A stretch of 11,151 nucleotides of DNA, taken from contig DJEI01000031.1 of NCBI GenBank assembly GCA_002431865.1, forward strand, positions 1 to 11,151. Reading direction: 5' to 3'. Shown in pieces: positions 1-6,244 of this stretch. The notes beneath the pieces are model-generated. The model was not told where the DNA came from. It was given only the letters and a program-made list of their open reading frames with translations, and made no database searches. The stretch is from Lachnospiraceae bacterium UBA5902. Lineage in GTDB: Bacteria > Bacillota > Clostridia > Lachnospirales > Lachnospiraceae. Position 1 is the first letter of the stretch. The number at the start of each line of letters is the position of its first letter. The position numbers were made by a program, and so were the translations under genes.

Positions 1-1284
1 AAAAAATGCCGTATTTATGCGGCTTTTGGCGTTTCGCAAACGCCTATTACTGAATTAATTAATAAGGAATCAGATAATGAAAAAATGATAATTTTAATAT
101 GTGATGGGGACGTATCTGAGTCCAAAAACATTATAACGTGTGCTAATGATAATAATATAGTTATTTATTGTGTTAATGTTGCAAGTGGAATTTCGGGAGT
201 GATGGAAAATCTGGCATATACTACAGGTGGGAATTATTATTATGCAGCAAGGTCTGAAGATTTGATAAAAGTGATGGAAAACCTTCAAAAAGAAACTGTT
301 GATAATATAGATATGAAGGATAGTGATGGAGATGGAATATATGATATATATGAAATTAATGGAATAAAACTGTCCAATAACAAAATTGTATATACAGATC
401 CTAATCTTGTAGATTCAGATGGAGATGGGATTAGTGATTATGACGAATTAGGAGGGGTGCCTACTCAAGAAGTTGTTTACGTGGATGGTAATTTATACTC
501 GTGTACTATTGCGCATATGAAGAGTCATCCGGGGAAAAAAGATTCAGATGGGGATGGTATTCCAGATACTATTGATGAAAAACCATTCAGCAAAGATATA
601 GTTGATATTGCATATTTGGAAAAGTATAATTATGTGTCTATATTAGATCCTAATGGAAACTGTTTGATGGGGGGAAATCAAGGATGGTGGGAAAATGAGA
701 ATAAGAATATAGAAGACAACGGATGCGGTCTTATTGCAATGAGTGATCTAGAGTTGTATTTGTTAGATACACACGCTTATCAGATAAGTGATGCAGGTAT
801 TTTGAAAAAAAATGCAGGCGCATATACAAATGATAGCTATAAAAAATTTGTGAATAAAAAATTTGAGACATATAAAATAGACCGTGTTTTTGGAGTTTTT
901 CCGAAAACTATGGAAAAAGGACTTCGTATAACGTTAAATAATAATGGTGCTGAATATAGAGTTAATTGGGCACAAAGTTATGATGGAGATAATATAAAAT
1001 ATGGCATTATTAATATGCTTGATGATAATATACCAGTTGTTGCATCGTATTATTCACCAAGGGAACCATTACAACTTTATAAAAACAATGCGGGGGCTTT
1101 ATATCCTGTTAATCAGAAAATAAAATCACATTTTTTTACGATTACAGGAATATATAAAATCTATGAAGACGGCAAATATGATACATATTGTAGGATATGT
1201 TCATGGGGTAAGGGATATTATATTAAACTTGTTAGTTTTGAAAAAAAGATTAGTTACTTTAGTAATATCTTAAGTATATATTAA
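1..1284 (+). CDS. Secreted/surface VWA - calcium-repeat - papain-like cysteine peptidase protein (5' partial)
   Basis: The reading frame is open from base 1, so the true start and any signal peptide lie outside the window. Residues below are counted from the Met at 85; 28 more codons precede it. Residues 1-70 look like the second half of a von Willebrand A domain: a hydrophobic strand running into DGD, then a strand NIVIYCVNV, then a TTGG turn. Three acidic DSDGDGI-type calcium loops follow (D79-D87, D110-D118, D153-D161). The spacing, with EINGI after the first loop, recalls the calcium-binding region of anthrax protective antigen and clostridial binary toxins. Residues 175-399 resemble a papain-like/C39-like peptidase: NGCG with Cys214, SHFFTITGI with His349, and SWGKGYYI at 373-380. 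The position just before SWG, Asn in papain, is Cys372 here. An extracellular calcium-dependent adhesin or peptidase is inference; the substrate is unknown. The gene is AT-rich compared with the later part of the window. Confidence 0.75.
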   Translation, partial: KKCRIYAAFGVSQTPITELINKESDNEKMIILICDGDVSESKNIITCANDNNIVIYCVNVASGISGVMENLAYTTGGNYYYAARSEDLIKVMENLQKETVDNIDMKDSDGDGIYDIYEINGIKLSNNKIVYTDPNLVDSDGDGISDYDELGGVPTQEVVYVDGNLYSCTIAHMKSHPGKKDSDGDGIPDTIDEKPFSKDIVDIAYLEKYNYVSILDPNGNCLMGGNQGWWENENKNIEDNGCGLIAMSDLELYLLDTHAYQISDAGILKKNAGAYTNDSYKKFVNKKFETYKIDRVFGVFPKTMEKGLRITLNNNGAEYRVNWAQSYDGDNIKYGIINMLDDNIPVVASYYSPREPLQLYKNNAGALYPVNQKIKSHFFTITGIYKIYEDGKYDTYCRICSWGKGYYIKLVSFEKKISYFSNILSIY

Positions 1285-1286
1285 AC

Positions 1287-2468
1287 ATGAAAAGAAAAAT
1301 TATTTATTGTACCATAATGTATATTGTTACATATATTTTGATCGTTGGTATTTCTGTGCAGGATTATAACATATTTTCCACAGTTGTAAGGAATCAAACA
1401 ACGGAAACTGTACGCTATACAATTATTCCGTGGCTGTGGGTGCCAAGGCTGATCAACTGGATGCCTGTGTTGCTTGCGTGTTGTATGGTTTATACAATGA
1501 TTAAAAATGTAGTTGTTTCAGAGAGTTTTTTGTTTGCAGGAGTCAGCATATGTAAGATGTTAATTCGGTTGTTCCCACAGGCAGATAAAACGACTATTAT
1601 AATATACCTGCATATTGCATCAGTTGTGATATACCTGATATTGACAGGTAAGATAGAACAACGGGTAAGTGTATGGCGTTGTGTCAGGGATGCATTTGCA
1701 AAAAAGACAGTGCGCAGAGCTGTAATAATTTTTGCGATATGTGGGATCGTATGTAATCTTGCATATATATTTGCACCAAAGAAGACGTTTTATGCATATA
1801 TTCCAGAGGAAACGAGCACGACGGTTGTATGTGAGGATTTGTCTAGTTACTATCCGTATGCAGATTTAACGATAGAGCATGAATATGTAATCATCGGATT
1901 GGCATGGAATCATAAGGATTTTCAAGGCTGCATGGTGAAGGCAGAAAAGCCGGGAACAGAGGTAATCCGTATAAAACAGAGTGGGGATTTGAAAGGAAAT
2001 GTAGAAGTAGAATATCCAGTGACGGTTGATGAAAAACTAAGATTCCATATCAAACCGAGTGTATCATATTTGTATCATCGGTACTGTGCCAATGTGAATT
2101 TTTGTATTGGTATGATAGTGTTGCTTGTGGCTGTCTGGAACAGTGGGGATACCTTAACAGAAACTAAGCGACGTGTGAAAATGGCATGCATTCTGTTGAC
2201 GTTGATAATTTATGGTATGTGTATAGGTGTAGAAGCGGTACAAATAGGTGTTAAATATGTTGCGCTATTTATATTGTTTAGTATTTATGTTTTGTTAGAT
2301 TGTTTTAGAGTGAGGAGCAAAAAAACAAATGGAATATTGGGTGCGGTTTTGATATGCTTATTTTTGTATAGCAGTTATTATGTGGAATTGTTGTTATGGT
2401 TATGGCTTGCTTGGCTGGTGTTTTCATATAAAAATAGTTATCAGATTTTAAAACAACATCCAAAGTAA
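1287..2468 (+). CDS. Polytopic membrane protein with an extracytoplasmic beta-rich domain, unknown family
   Basis: I do not recognise this 393-residue protein. Hydrophobic segments lie near residues 5-23, 57-73, 102-121, 143-163, 270-287, 297-316, 322-341 and 348-380 (probably two spans), with a weaker one at 80-95. Residues 165-268 form one large soluble loop. Its KAEKPGTEVIRIK stretch and YPVTVDEKLRF end resemble the last strands of a bacterial Ig-like domain; this is inference from pattern only. The start lies 2 bases after the stop of the upstream peptidase gene and has no convincing ribosome binding site, so translation is probably coupled to that gene. The two are likely one transcript. 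A second Met at residue 11 is possible but would cut into the first span. It shares the AT-rich character of its partner. It could anchor, secrete or regulate the partner; nothing in the sequence decides between these. Confidence 0.7.
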   Translation: MKRKIIYCTIMYIVTYILIVGISVQDYNIFSTVVRNQTTETVRYTIIPWLWVPRLINWMPVLLACCMVYTMIKNVVVSESFLFAGVSICKMLIRLFPQADKTTIIIYLHIASVVIYLILTGKIEQRVSVWRCVRDAFAKKTVRRAVIIFAICGIVCNLAYIFAPKKTFYAYIPEETSTTVVCEDLSSYYPYADLTIEHEYVIIGLAWNHKDFQGCMVKAEKPGTEVIRIKQSGDLKGNVEVEYPVTVDEKLRFHIKPSVSYLYHRYCANVNFCIGMIVLLVAVWNSGDTLTETKRRVKMACILLTLIIYGMCIGVEAVQIGVKYVALFILFSIYVLLDCFRVRSKKTNGILGAVLICLFLYSSYYVELLLWLWLAWLVFSYKNSYQILKQHPK

Positions 2469-2532
2469 GAAAATGTTATGTGAAGTGTAAGCTTTTATAG
2501 AGCAATTAAGAAAGGGGGTATAAATTATTTTA

Positions 2533-2577
2533 TTGCAGTCAGATATTTGGAATTGGTTGAAGAGATTGTTTGGGTAA
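2533..2577 (+). CDS. Possible 14-residue amphipathic peptide (tentative)
   Basis: The 2469-2774 stretch has no ordinary gene. Within it, a purine-rich AAAGGGGG (2511-2518) lies 14 bases before a TTG codon opening a 14-codon frame that would read MQSDIWNWLKRLFG. The peptide has alternating aromatic/aliphatic and basic residues, like a membrane-active amphipathic helix. An overlapping frame running to 2586 has no usable start. The spacing to the TTG is long and the start is weak, so chance is the best null explanation. It sits before the strong terminator at 2640, so it would be the last item of the AT-rich transcript. Confidence 0.13.
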   Translation: MQSDIWNWLKRLFG

Positions 2578-2639
2578 TGAAAATATAATAGTTTAATTGT
2601 TCTTCTTAAATTCGAATACAGTCTAACATTATTTTATAA

Positions 2640-2668
2640 CGAGCAGGTGTTAACCTGCTCGATTTTTT
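2640..2668 (+). terminator. Rho-independent terminator of the AT-rich two-gene unit
   Basis: A 9-bp perfect stem (CGAGCAGGT at 2640-2648 with ACCTGCTCG at 2653-2661) closes a GTTA loop and is followed by A and six T. It lies 170 bases after the membrane protein stop codon and separates the AT-rich unit from the GntR operon. Confidence 0.92.
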
Positions 2669-2687
2669 GTATAGACAGAAAAATAAA

Positions 2688-2725
2688 CCACCTGCTATCT
2701 GTGTATGCGGATGGCTTCTTTTTTT
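2688..2725 (+). terminator. Weak second terminator-like hairpin
   Basis: CCACCTGC (2688-2695) pairs with GCGGATGG (2707-2714) with one mismatch and one G-T pair, around an 11-base loop. The run TTCTTTTTTT follows. This could be a backup terminator behind the strong one at 2640, but the stem is imperfect. Confidence 0.4.
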
Positions 2726-2774
2726 ATATAAAAGCAATTATGAAAAATGTTTTGCATATTTTTATAAAAACTAC

Positions 2775-2803
2775 TTGACAAAACTGTACTACTGTATTAT
2801 TGT
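2775..2803 (+). promoter_or_regulatory. Sigma-A promoter of the GntR-ABC operon
   Basis: TTGACA (2775-2780) is a perfect -35 box. After a 17-base spacer comes TATTGT (2798-2803), matching four of six -10 bases. Transcription should start near 2810, about 35 bases before the regulator's start codon. The weak -10 box lies inside the operator-like inverted repeat. Confidence 0.85.
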
Positions 2804-2828
2804 ACTACTCGGATAATACAATAATACA
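2793..2828. promoter_or_regulatory. Operator-like 12-bp inverted repeat over the -10 box and start site
   Basis: TGTATTATTGTA (2793-2804) and TACAATAATACA (2817-2828) are perfect reverse complements around a 12-base spacer. The left arm covers the -10 box and the right arm ends just before the ribosome binding site. In addition, TGTACTACT occurs twice as a direct repeat (2785-2793 and 2801-2809). YtrA-subfamily GntR regulators commonly repress their own operon from such sites, so this is the expected binding site of the regulator encoded just downstream (inference). Confidence 0.8.
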
Positions 2829-2845
2829 AAAAGGAGGAACAAAGA

Positions 2846-3223
2846 TTGGCGTGGAAGTTTAACAATGAATCCCCGATCTATCTACAGATCGTGGATGCGA
2901 TAAAGATGCAGATCGCACAGGGTATCCTGAAGCCGGGCGATCAGGTTCCGGCAGTACGGGAGCTGGCGTTGACCGCAGGTGTGAATCCGAATACGATGCA
3001 GAAAGCACTTTCGGAGTTAGAGCGCGAAGGCGTGCTCTATTCCCAGCGGACGGCAGGGCGATTTGTAGCAGAACCAAAGGCAGGAGGAACGAGTATGAGA
3101 GAGGAGCTGAGTCAGAAGCATATACAGGCATTTGTGGATAGCATGAGAACACTTGGATATGCAGATGGTGAGATTGTAACAGTATTGAAAGGATATTTAC
3201 ACGAGGAGGGAGCACATGAGTAA
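2846..3223 (+). CDS. GntR-family transcriptional regulator, YtrA subfamily
   Basis: A 125-residue repressor. The N-terminal winged helix-turn-helix (about residues 9-76) shows the GntR signature: SPIYLQIVDAIKMQIAQG, GDQVPAVRELA, then GVNPNTMQKALSELEREGVL and the wing TAGRFV. The C-terminal tail of about 45 residues is a short helical dimerisation region. That length is typical of YtrA-type proteins, which lack a large effector domain. The start is a TTG at 2846, chosen because GGAGG at 2833-2837 is ideally placed 8 bases before it and the conserved MAWKFNNESPIY start follows. The stop overlaps the next gene by 8 bases, giving coupled translation. It should repress its own operon from the inverted repeat at 2793-2828. 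The inducing signal is not visible; relatives respond to envelope-active antibiotics or related stress. Confidence 0.93.
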   Translation: MAWKFNNESPIYLQIVDAIKMQIAQGILKPGDQVPAVRELALTAGVNPNTMQKALSELEREGVLYSQRTAGRFVAEPKAGGTSMREELSQKHIQAFVDSMRTLGYADGEIVTVLKGYLHEEGAHE

Positions 3224-3917
3224 TTTAGTAGAAGTATCCGGCGTGAAGAAAGGATACGGTATCTCGAAAACTGTATTTGAGAACCTGAACCTGATATTGC
3301 CGGAAGGAAAGATCATTGGTCTGCTGGGACCGAACGGAAGTGGTAAGACGACACTCATCAAGATGCTGGTTGGTCTGCTGCAGCCAGAGAAAGGAAGTAT
3401 CCGTATCTGTGGACACGAGGTGGGACCGGAATCAAAGGCGGTTGTATCGTATCTGCCGGAACGGACGTATTTCAACGAGTACTTAAAGATCCGTCAACTT
3501 GTCAATATGTTCAAGGATTTCTATGCGGATTTCGATGAGACGCGTGCATATGACATGATGAAGCTCTTGAATATTGACCCGGATATGACCTTGAAGAAGC
3601 TGTCGAAGGGTAACAAAGAGAAGGTACAGTTGATTATGGTGATGAGCCGCCGGGCAAGATTGTATGTCTTAGATGAGCCGATCGCGGGTGTCGATCCGGC
3701 AGCCAGAGACTATATCATGCAGACGATTCTTACAAACTACGATGAGAAAGCGACAATTCTGCTGTCCACACATCTGATTTCAGATATTGAGAACATATTG
3801 GATGAAGTCATCTTCATCAAGGAGGGAGAGATTATCTGTCAGAAGGATGCGGATGCACTGCGGGCAGAAAAAGGACAGTCAATCGATGAGATATTCAGGG
3901 AGGTATTTCGATGCTAG
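3216..3917 (+). CDS. ABC transporter ATP-binding protein (YtrB/CcmA-like)
   Basis: The 233-residue cytoplasmic ATPase partners the permease encoded next. Walker A is GPNGSGKTT (residues 38-46). The Q-loop region reads YLPERTYFN (79-87), lacking the usual Gln as is common in this exporter subfamily. The signature is LSKGN (129-133) rather than LSGGQ. Walker B with the catalytic Glu is LYVLDEP (149-155), the D-loop is GVDP (158-161) and the switch His is His186 in STHLIS. Length and order are complete. A strong ribosome binding site (GAGGAGGG, 3203-3210) precedes the ATG. The gene overlaps the regulator upstream by 8 bases and the permease downstream by 7. The neighbourhood implies export of a drug, peptide or lipid-linked compound, but the substrate cannot be read from the sequence. 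Confidence 0.95.
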   Translation: MSNLVEVSGVKKGYGISKTVFENLNLILPEGKIIGLLGPNGSGKTTLIKMLVGLLQPEKGSIRICGHEVGPESKAVVSYLPERTYFNEYLKIRQLVNMFKDFYADFDETRAYDMMKLLNIDPDMTLKKLSKGNKEKVQLIMVMSRRARLYVLDEPIAGVDPAARDYIMQTILTNYDEKATILLSTHLISDIENILDEVIFIKEGEIICQKDADALRAEKGQSIDEIFREVFRC

Positions 3918-4717
3918 GAAAATGTATAAAAAATGAATTTGTAAACCGTTCCGCTTTTGCGGGCATGTTATCTGCTGGCGTGATGCTGTTTGCCTGCCTT
4001 GTGCTGGGACTGGATAAGCTGTACAACATGGTCGGAGGTACGGCATTTGCAGTGTTTGTAAAGCTGGTCGATGTAATGTTCGCCTTTGCAATGTTTGCGG
4101 TTGTTATTCTGGTGATTCTGCTTCCGTGTATGGATTTCCGGAACCGGTTCTTCAAGGATCAGGGATATCTGACACATACATTGCCGGTCAAGGAGTCAAC
4201 ACTCATCATTGCCAGACTGATCTGTGATCTTGTTATGGTAGCATGGCTTGTTGCAATATATGGACTTGCAATCTGTGTTGCAACCGGAAATTTCAATGTG
4301 TTTAATGAGTTCATCGGATTTGTACAGAATCTGGTTTCTATGTTTGGCACGACATTAGATAGAGGAATCATCGTATTCGATGGAGCACTGTTGATACTTA
4401 CGATGTGGTTTGGCGTGTTGTTTACGATCTGGACGATCAATGCAGCTTATTCGTTCGGGCATGCATTCACAAAGGGCAAACGTGTATGGTCTGTTGTATT
4501 TTATGCATTGTTGGAAATATTGTATGGCGTGTTGGTTGTGATTCTTGGAGAGATTCTGACAAAAGCGGATATTGAGGGGTATATGGAGCAGATTTCCTCA
4601 TCGGCGAAACAGTATCTGGTTGTGCTGTCATCTGCAATGATCATGGAGGTTGTCGGAATTGCAGTGCTGGCTGTGGCTACGACACTTACCTGCAAGCATA
4701 AGTTAAATCTGGAGTAA
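3911..4717 (+). CDS. ABC transporter permease, six spans
   Basis: A 268-residue membrane protein. Hydrophobic segments lie near residues 16-34, 53-72, 100-123, 157-180, 193-214 and 237-258, giving six spans with a short basic N-terminus inside. The loop after span 2, MDFRNRFFKDQGYLTHTLPV (residues 74-93), matches the coupling-loop pattern (acidic/Phe, then GYLT.TLPV) seen in permeases that accompany YtrA/YtrB-type regulators and ATPases. AGGGAGG at 3897-3903 lies 7 bases before the ATG. It is the last gene of the three-gene operon, and no second permease or extracytoplasmic binding protein follows. The transporter is therefore probably a homodimeric permease with two ATPase copies (inference). 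Confidence 0.88.
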   Translation: MLGKCIKNEFVNRSAFAGMLSAGVMLFACLVLGLDKLYNMVGGTAFAVFVKLVDVMFAFAMFAVVILVILLPCMDFRNRFFKDQGYLTHTLPVKESTLIIARLICDLVMVAWLVAIYGLAICVATGNFNVFNEFIGFVQNLVSMFGTTLDRGIIVFDGALLILTMWFGVLFTIWTINAAYSFGHAFTKGKRVWSVVFYALLEILYGVLVVILGEILTKADIEGYMEQISSSAKQYLVVLSSAMIMEVVGIAVLAVATTLTCKHKLNLE

Positions 4718-4737
4718 AAGCCATTCTTCTCTTGTGT

Positions 4738-4762
4738 CCCTCGGAATGTAAAATTCCGGGGG
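4738..4762 (+). other. GC-rich hairpin after the ABC operon, followed by a G-run
   Basis: CCCTCGGAAT (4738-4747) pairs with ATTCCGGGGG (the ten bases 4753-4762, one T-G pair) around a GTAAA loop. No T-run follows: the right arm lies in eight consecutive G (4758-4765). It may attenuate or protect the 3' end of the operon transcript, but it is not a standard terminator. The G8 run is a possible slippage site. Confidence 0.4.
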
Positions 4763-4779
4763 GGGTTGTAAATTAATGG

Positions 4780-4808
4780 TAGACAGCTGGCACATCATGA
4801 CATATAAT
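4780..4808 (+). promoter_or_regulatory. Sigma-A promoter of the sensor gene
   Basis: TAGACA (4780-4785, five of six -35 bases) is followed by a 17-base spacer and a perfect TATAAT (4803-4808). Transcription should start near 4815, about 43 bases before the ATG. The sensor is therefore expressed independently of the ABC operon. Confidence 0.8.
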
Positions 4809-4843
4809 TGGTGCGGGGACAAAAGAAAAAGCACCAATTATAT
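4802..4843. promoter_or_regulatory. Perfect 13-bp inverted repeat overlapping the -10 box (candidate operator)
   Basis: ATATAATTGGTGC (4802-4814) and GCACCAATTATAT (4831-4843) are exact reverse complements around a 16-base A/G-rich spacer. The left arm contains the -10 box; the right arm lies in the 5' leader just before the ribosome binding site. With a start near 4815 the left arm would not be transcribed, so a DNA operator fits better than an RNA hairpin for this promoter. A longer readthrough transcript from the ABC operon would form the hairpin. The binding protein is unknown, and the arms differ from those at 2793-2828. Confidence 0.7.
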
Positions 4844-4857
4844 CGTAGGGGGGATAA

Positions 4858-6219
4858 ATGATGGTGAAACATACGAAACATGCGAAGAAAAATGTCGTGA
4901 TAAGATTGATTCCAACCGTGGCGGGAGTTTTATTACTGACATTTATTTTTTTGCTCACAACCTATATGGCAAAGCATACGGTCAGTGGCGTGGCAGATGA
5001 GACACTGCTATATGCACGTCAGACCTGTGAACGGTACGACAATTATGTGAGCGATGATAAGACGAAGAATCTGGTCAATCTGCAGGAAAAGGCAATCTCG
5101 ATTGCAATGTATGAGCAGTATGGGGTGGCAATTCACAAGGACATTTTGGATGCGTATGTGGTGGATGAGAATCTCACTGGGGTTGTCGTGACAGACAAAG
5201 CAGGGAATTGCGTTCTTTTCAGCGGAGAAGATGCACAGATCCTGTTTGAGAAGGAACTGAAAAATGATTCCGTATCGCAGATTCTGGAGCATCCGGAAAA
5301 ATCTTATATGGAACGGCTGCAGATCGGAGAAAAGACATATGATTTTGCAGTCGTCGCAAGAGAGGATGTGACCGGACTGATTCTTTGTTATCATGAGGTA
5401 GAGCTTCGCCCAATGGGCGTAAATGAAATCTCTCTCGATACGATGCTTTCCGGACATCAATTCAAGATGGATAGCATGGTGATTATTACGAACGGTGAAA
5501 TTGTGCTGAATACAAATGAGAAGCATGTACAGGGACAATCGGTGATTGGTTGTCCTATCGACATCACAGACGAAAATGCATGGGAAAACGGAAAAATCAC
5601 GAAATTAAAATATAAGGGTAAGTGCTGGTTCGGAAAACAGATGCGGTATAAGAATTACCAAATGTATGCGATATATCCGCCCGGACAGGTGTTTGCGACA
5701 CGGACGACGATTCTGGCGTTTAGTACGTCAGTCTATATCTTTTTCCTGCTGGTGCTTGCGTTTTTGCGAAACCGATTGGCACAGAATACGATGCGGGAGA
5801 TGCAGAAGCAGTTTCGGATCATCAACGCAGTTGGAAGTATTTATAAGCTGAATCTTCTGATTCACCTGGATACGGGCGAGTGGGAGGCCATCAAAATGCC
5901 GGGCGAAGTCGGTGCGGTGCTTCAGAAACAGGCAACTGCAAGAGCCATGCTGGAAAGCTACGTTCAGAATTTCGTGGGACAGGCGTATAGGGTCGCTTAT
6001 CAAAAGTTTGTCAATCTGTCAGACCTGGATGAGCGTTTGAAGGGAGAATCCTATATTACATTTGTCTCAGAGAATGATCTGGGAATTTCTTCCTGCTCGA
6101 TTCTGACACCACAATGCTGGGATACACAGGGGCATGTGACCGCGGTTGTGTTTGCTGTGCGGGATATGACAGCAGATATTCAGAAAATGAAACAGAAACA
6201 AATGGGTGCACTTGTTTAG
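4858..6219 (+). CDS. Membrane sensor: dCache-like outside, PAS-like inside, no output domain
   Basis: A 453-residue protein (452 if the adjacent second ATG at 4861 is used, which sits better behind the G-rich ribosome binding site 4848-4853). A basic N-terminus is followed by a span at residues 15-36, a large extracytoplasmic region (37-282) with the size and layout of a dCache ligand-binding domain, and a second span at 283-302. Residues 317-440 form a cytoplasmic PAS-like domain ending in VVFAVRDMTADIQKMKQK. In related Lachnospiraceae proteins a stretch of this kind normally leads by coiled coil into a histidine kinase or GGDEF domain. Here the frame stops 13 residues later at TAG (6217-6219), inside a hairpin, and the opposite strand holds dut. 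It therefore lacks any visible catalytic output. It may be a truncated receptor or one that signals through a partner protein; the ligand is unknown. Confidence 0.72.
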   Translation: MMVKHTKHAKKNVVIRLIPTVAGVLLLTFIFLLTTYMAKHTVSGVADETLLYARQTCERYDNYVSDDKTKNLVNLQEKAISIAMYEQYGVAIHKDILDAYVVDENLTGVVVTDKAGNCVLFSGEDAQILFEKELKNDSVSQILEHPEKSYMERLQIGEKTYDFAVVAREDVTGLILCYHEVELRPMGVNEISLDTMLSGHQFKMDSMVIITNGEIVLNTNEKHVQGQSVIGCPIDITDENAWENGKITKLKYKGKCWFGKQMRYKNYQMYAIYPPGQVFATRTTILAFSTSVYIFFLLVLAFLRNRLAQNTMREMQKQFRIINAVGSIYKLNLLIHLDTGEWEAIKMPGEVGAVLQKQATARAMLESYVQNFVGQAYRVAYQKFVNLSDLDERLKGESYITFVSENDLGISSCSILTPQCWDTQGHVTAVVFAVRDMTADIQKMKQKQMGALV

Positions 6220-6233
6220 TGCACCCATTTGTT
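6197..6233. terminator. Bidirectional terminator hairpin between the sensor gene and dut
   Basis: A 15-bp perfect stem (6197-6211 with 6219-6233, core CAAATGGGTGCAC) closes a 7-base loop. The sensor's last codons and its TAG stop lie in this stem and loop. On the minus strand the stem is followed by a T-rich stretch (TCTGTTTCATTTT), suiting the end of the nrdD-nrdG-dut transcript. On the plus strand the T content is poor. Convergent genes sharing one hairpin is the simplest reading. Confidence 0.75.
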
Positions 6234-6244
6234 GAAATAGTATC

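Noticed and set aside
1..30. GCCG...CGGC hairpin followed by TTTT as a terminator
   Set aside because: Only four paired bases, and it lies within the open VWA coding frame.
4738..4765. Hairpin as the terminator of the ABC operon
   Set aside because: No T-run follows; G-rich sequence does instead, so I list it only as a hairpin.
4776..5000. 74-residue plus-strand frame over the sensor promoter
   Set aside because: It overlaps the promoter and the sensor start in another frame, with no domain signal.
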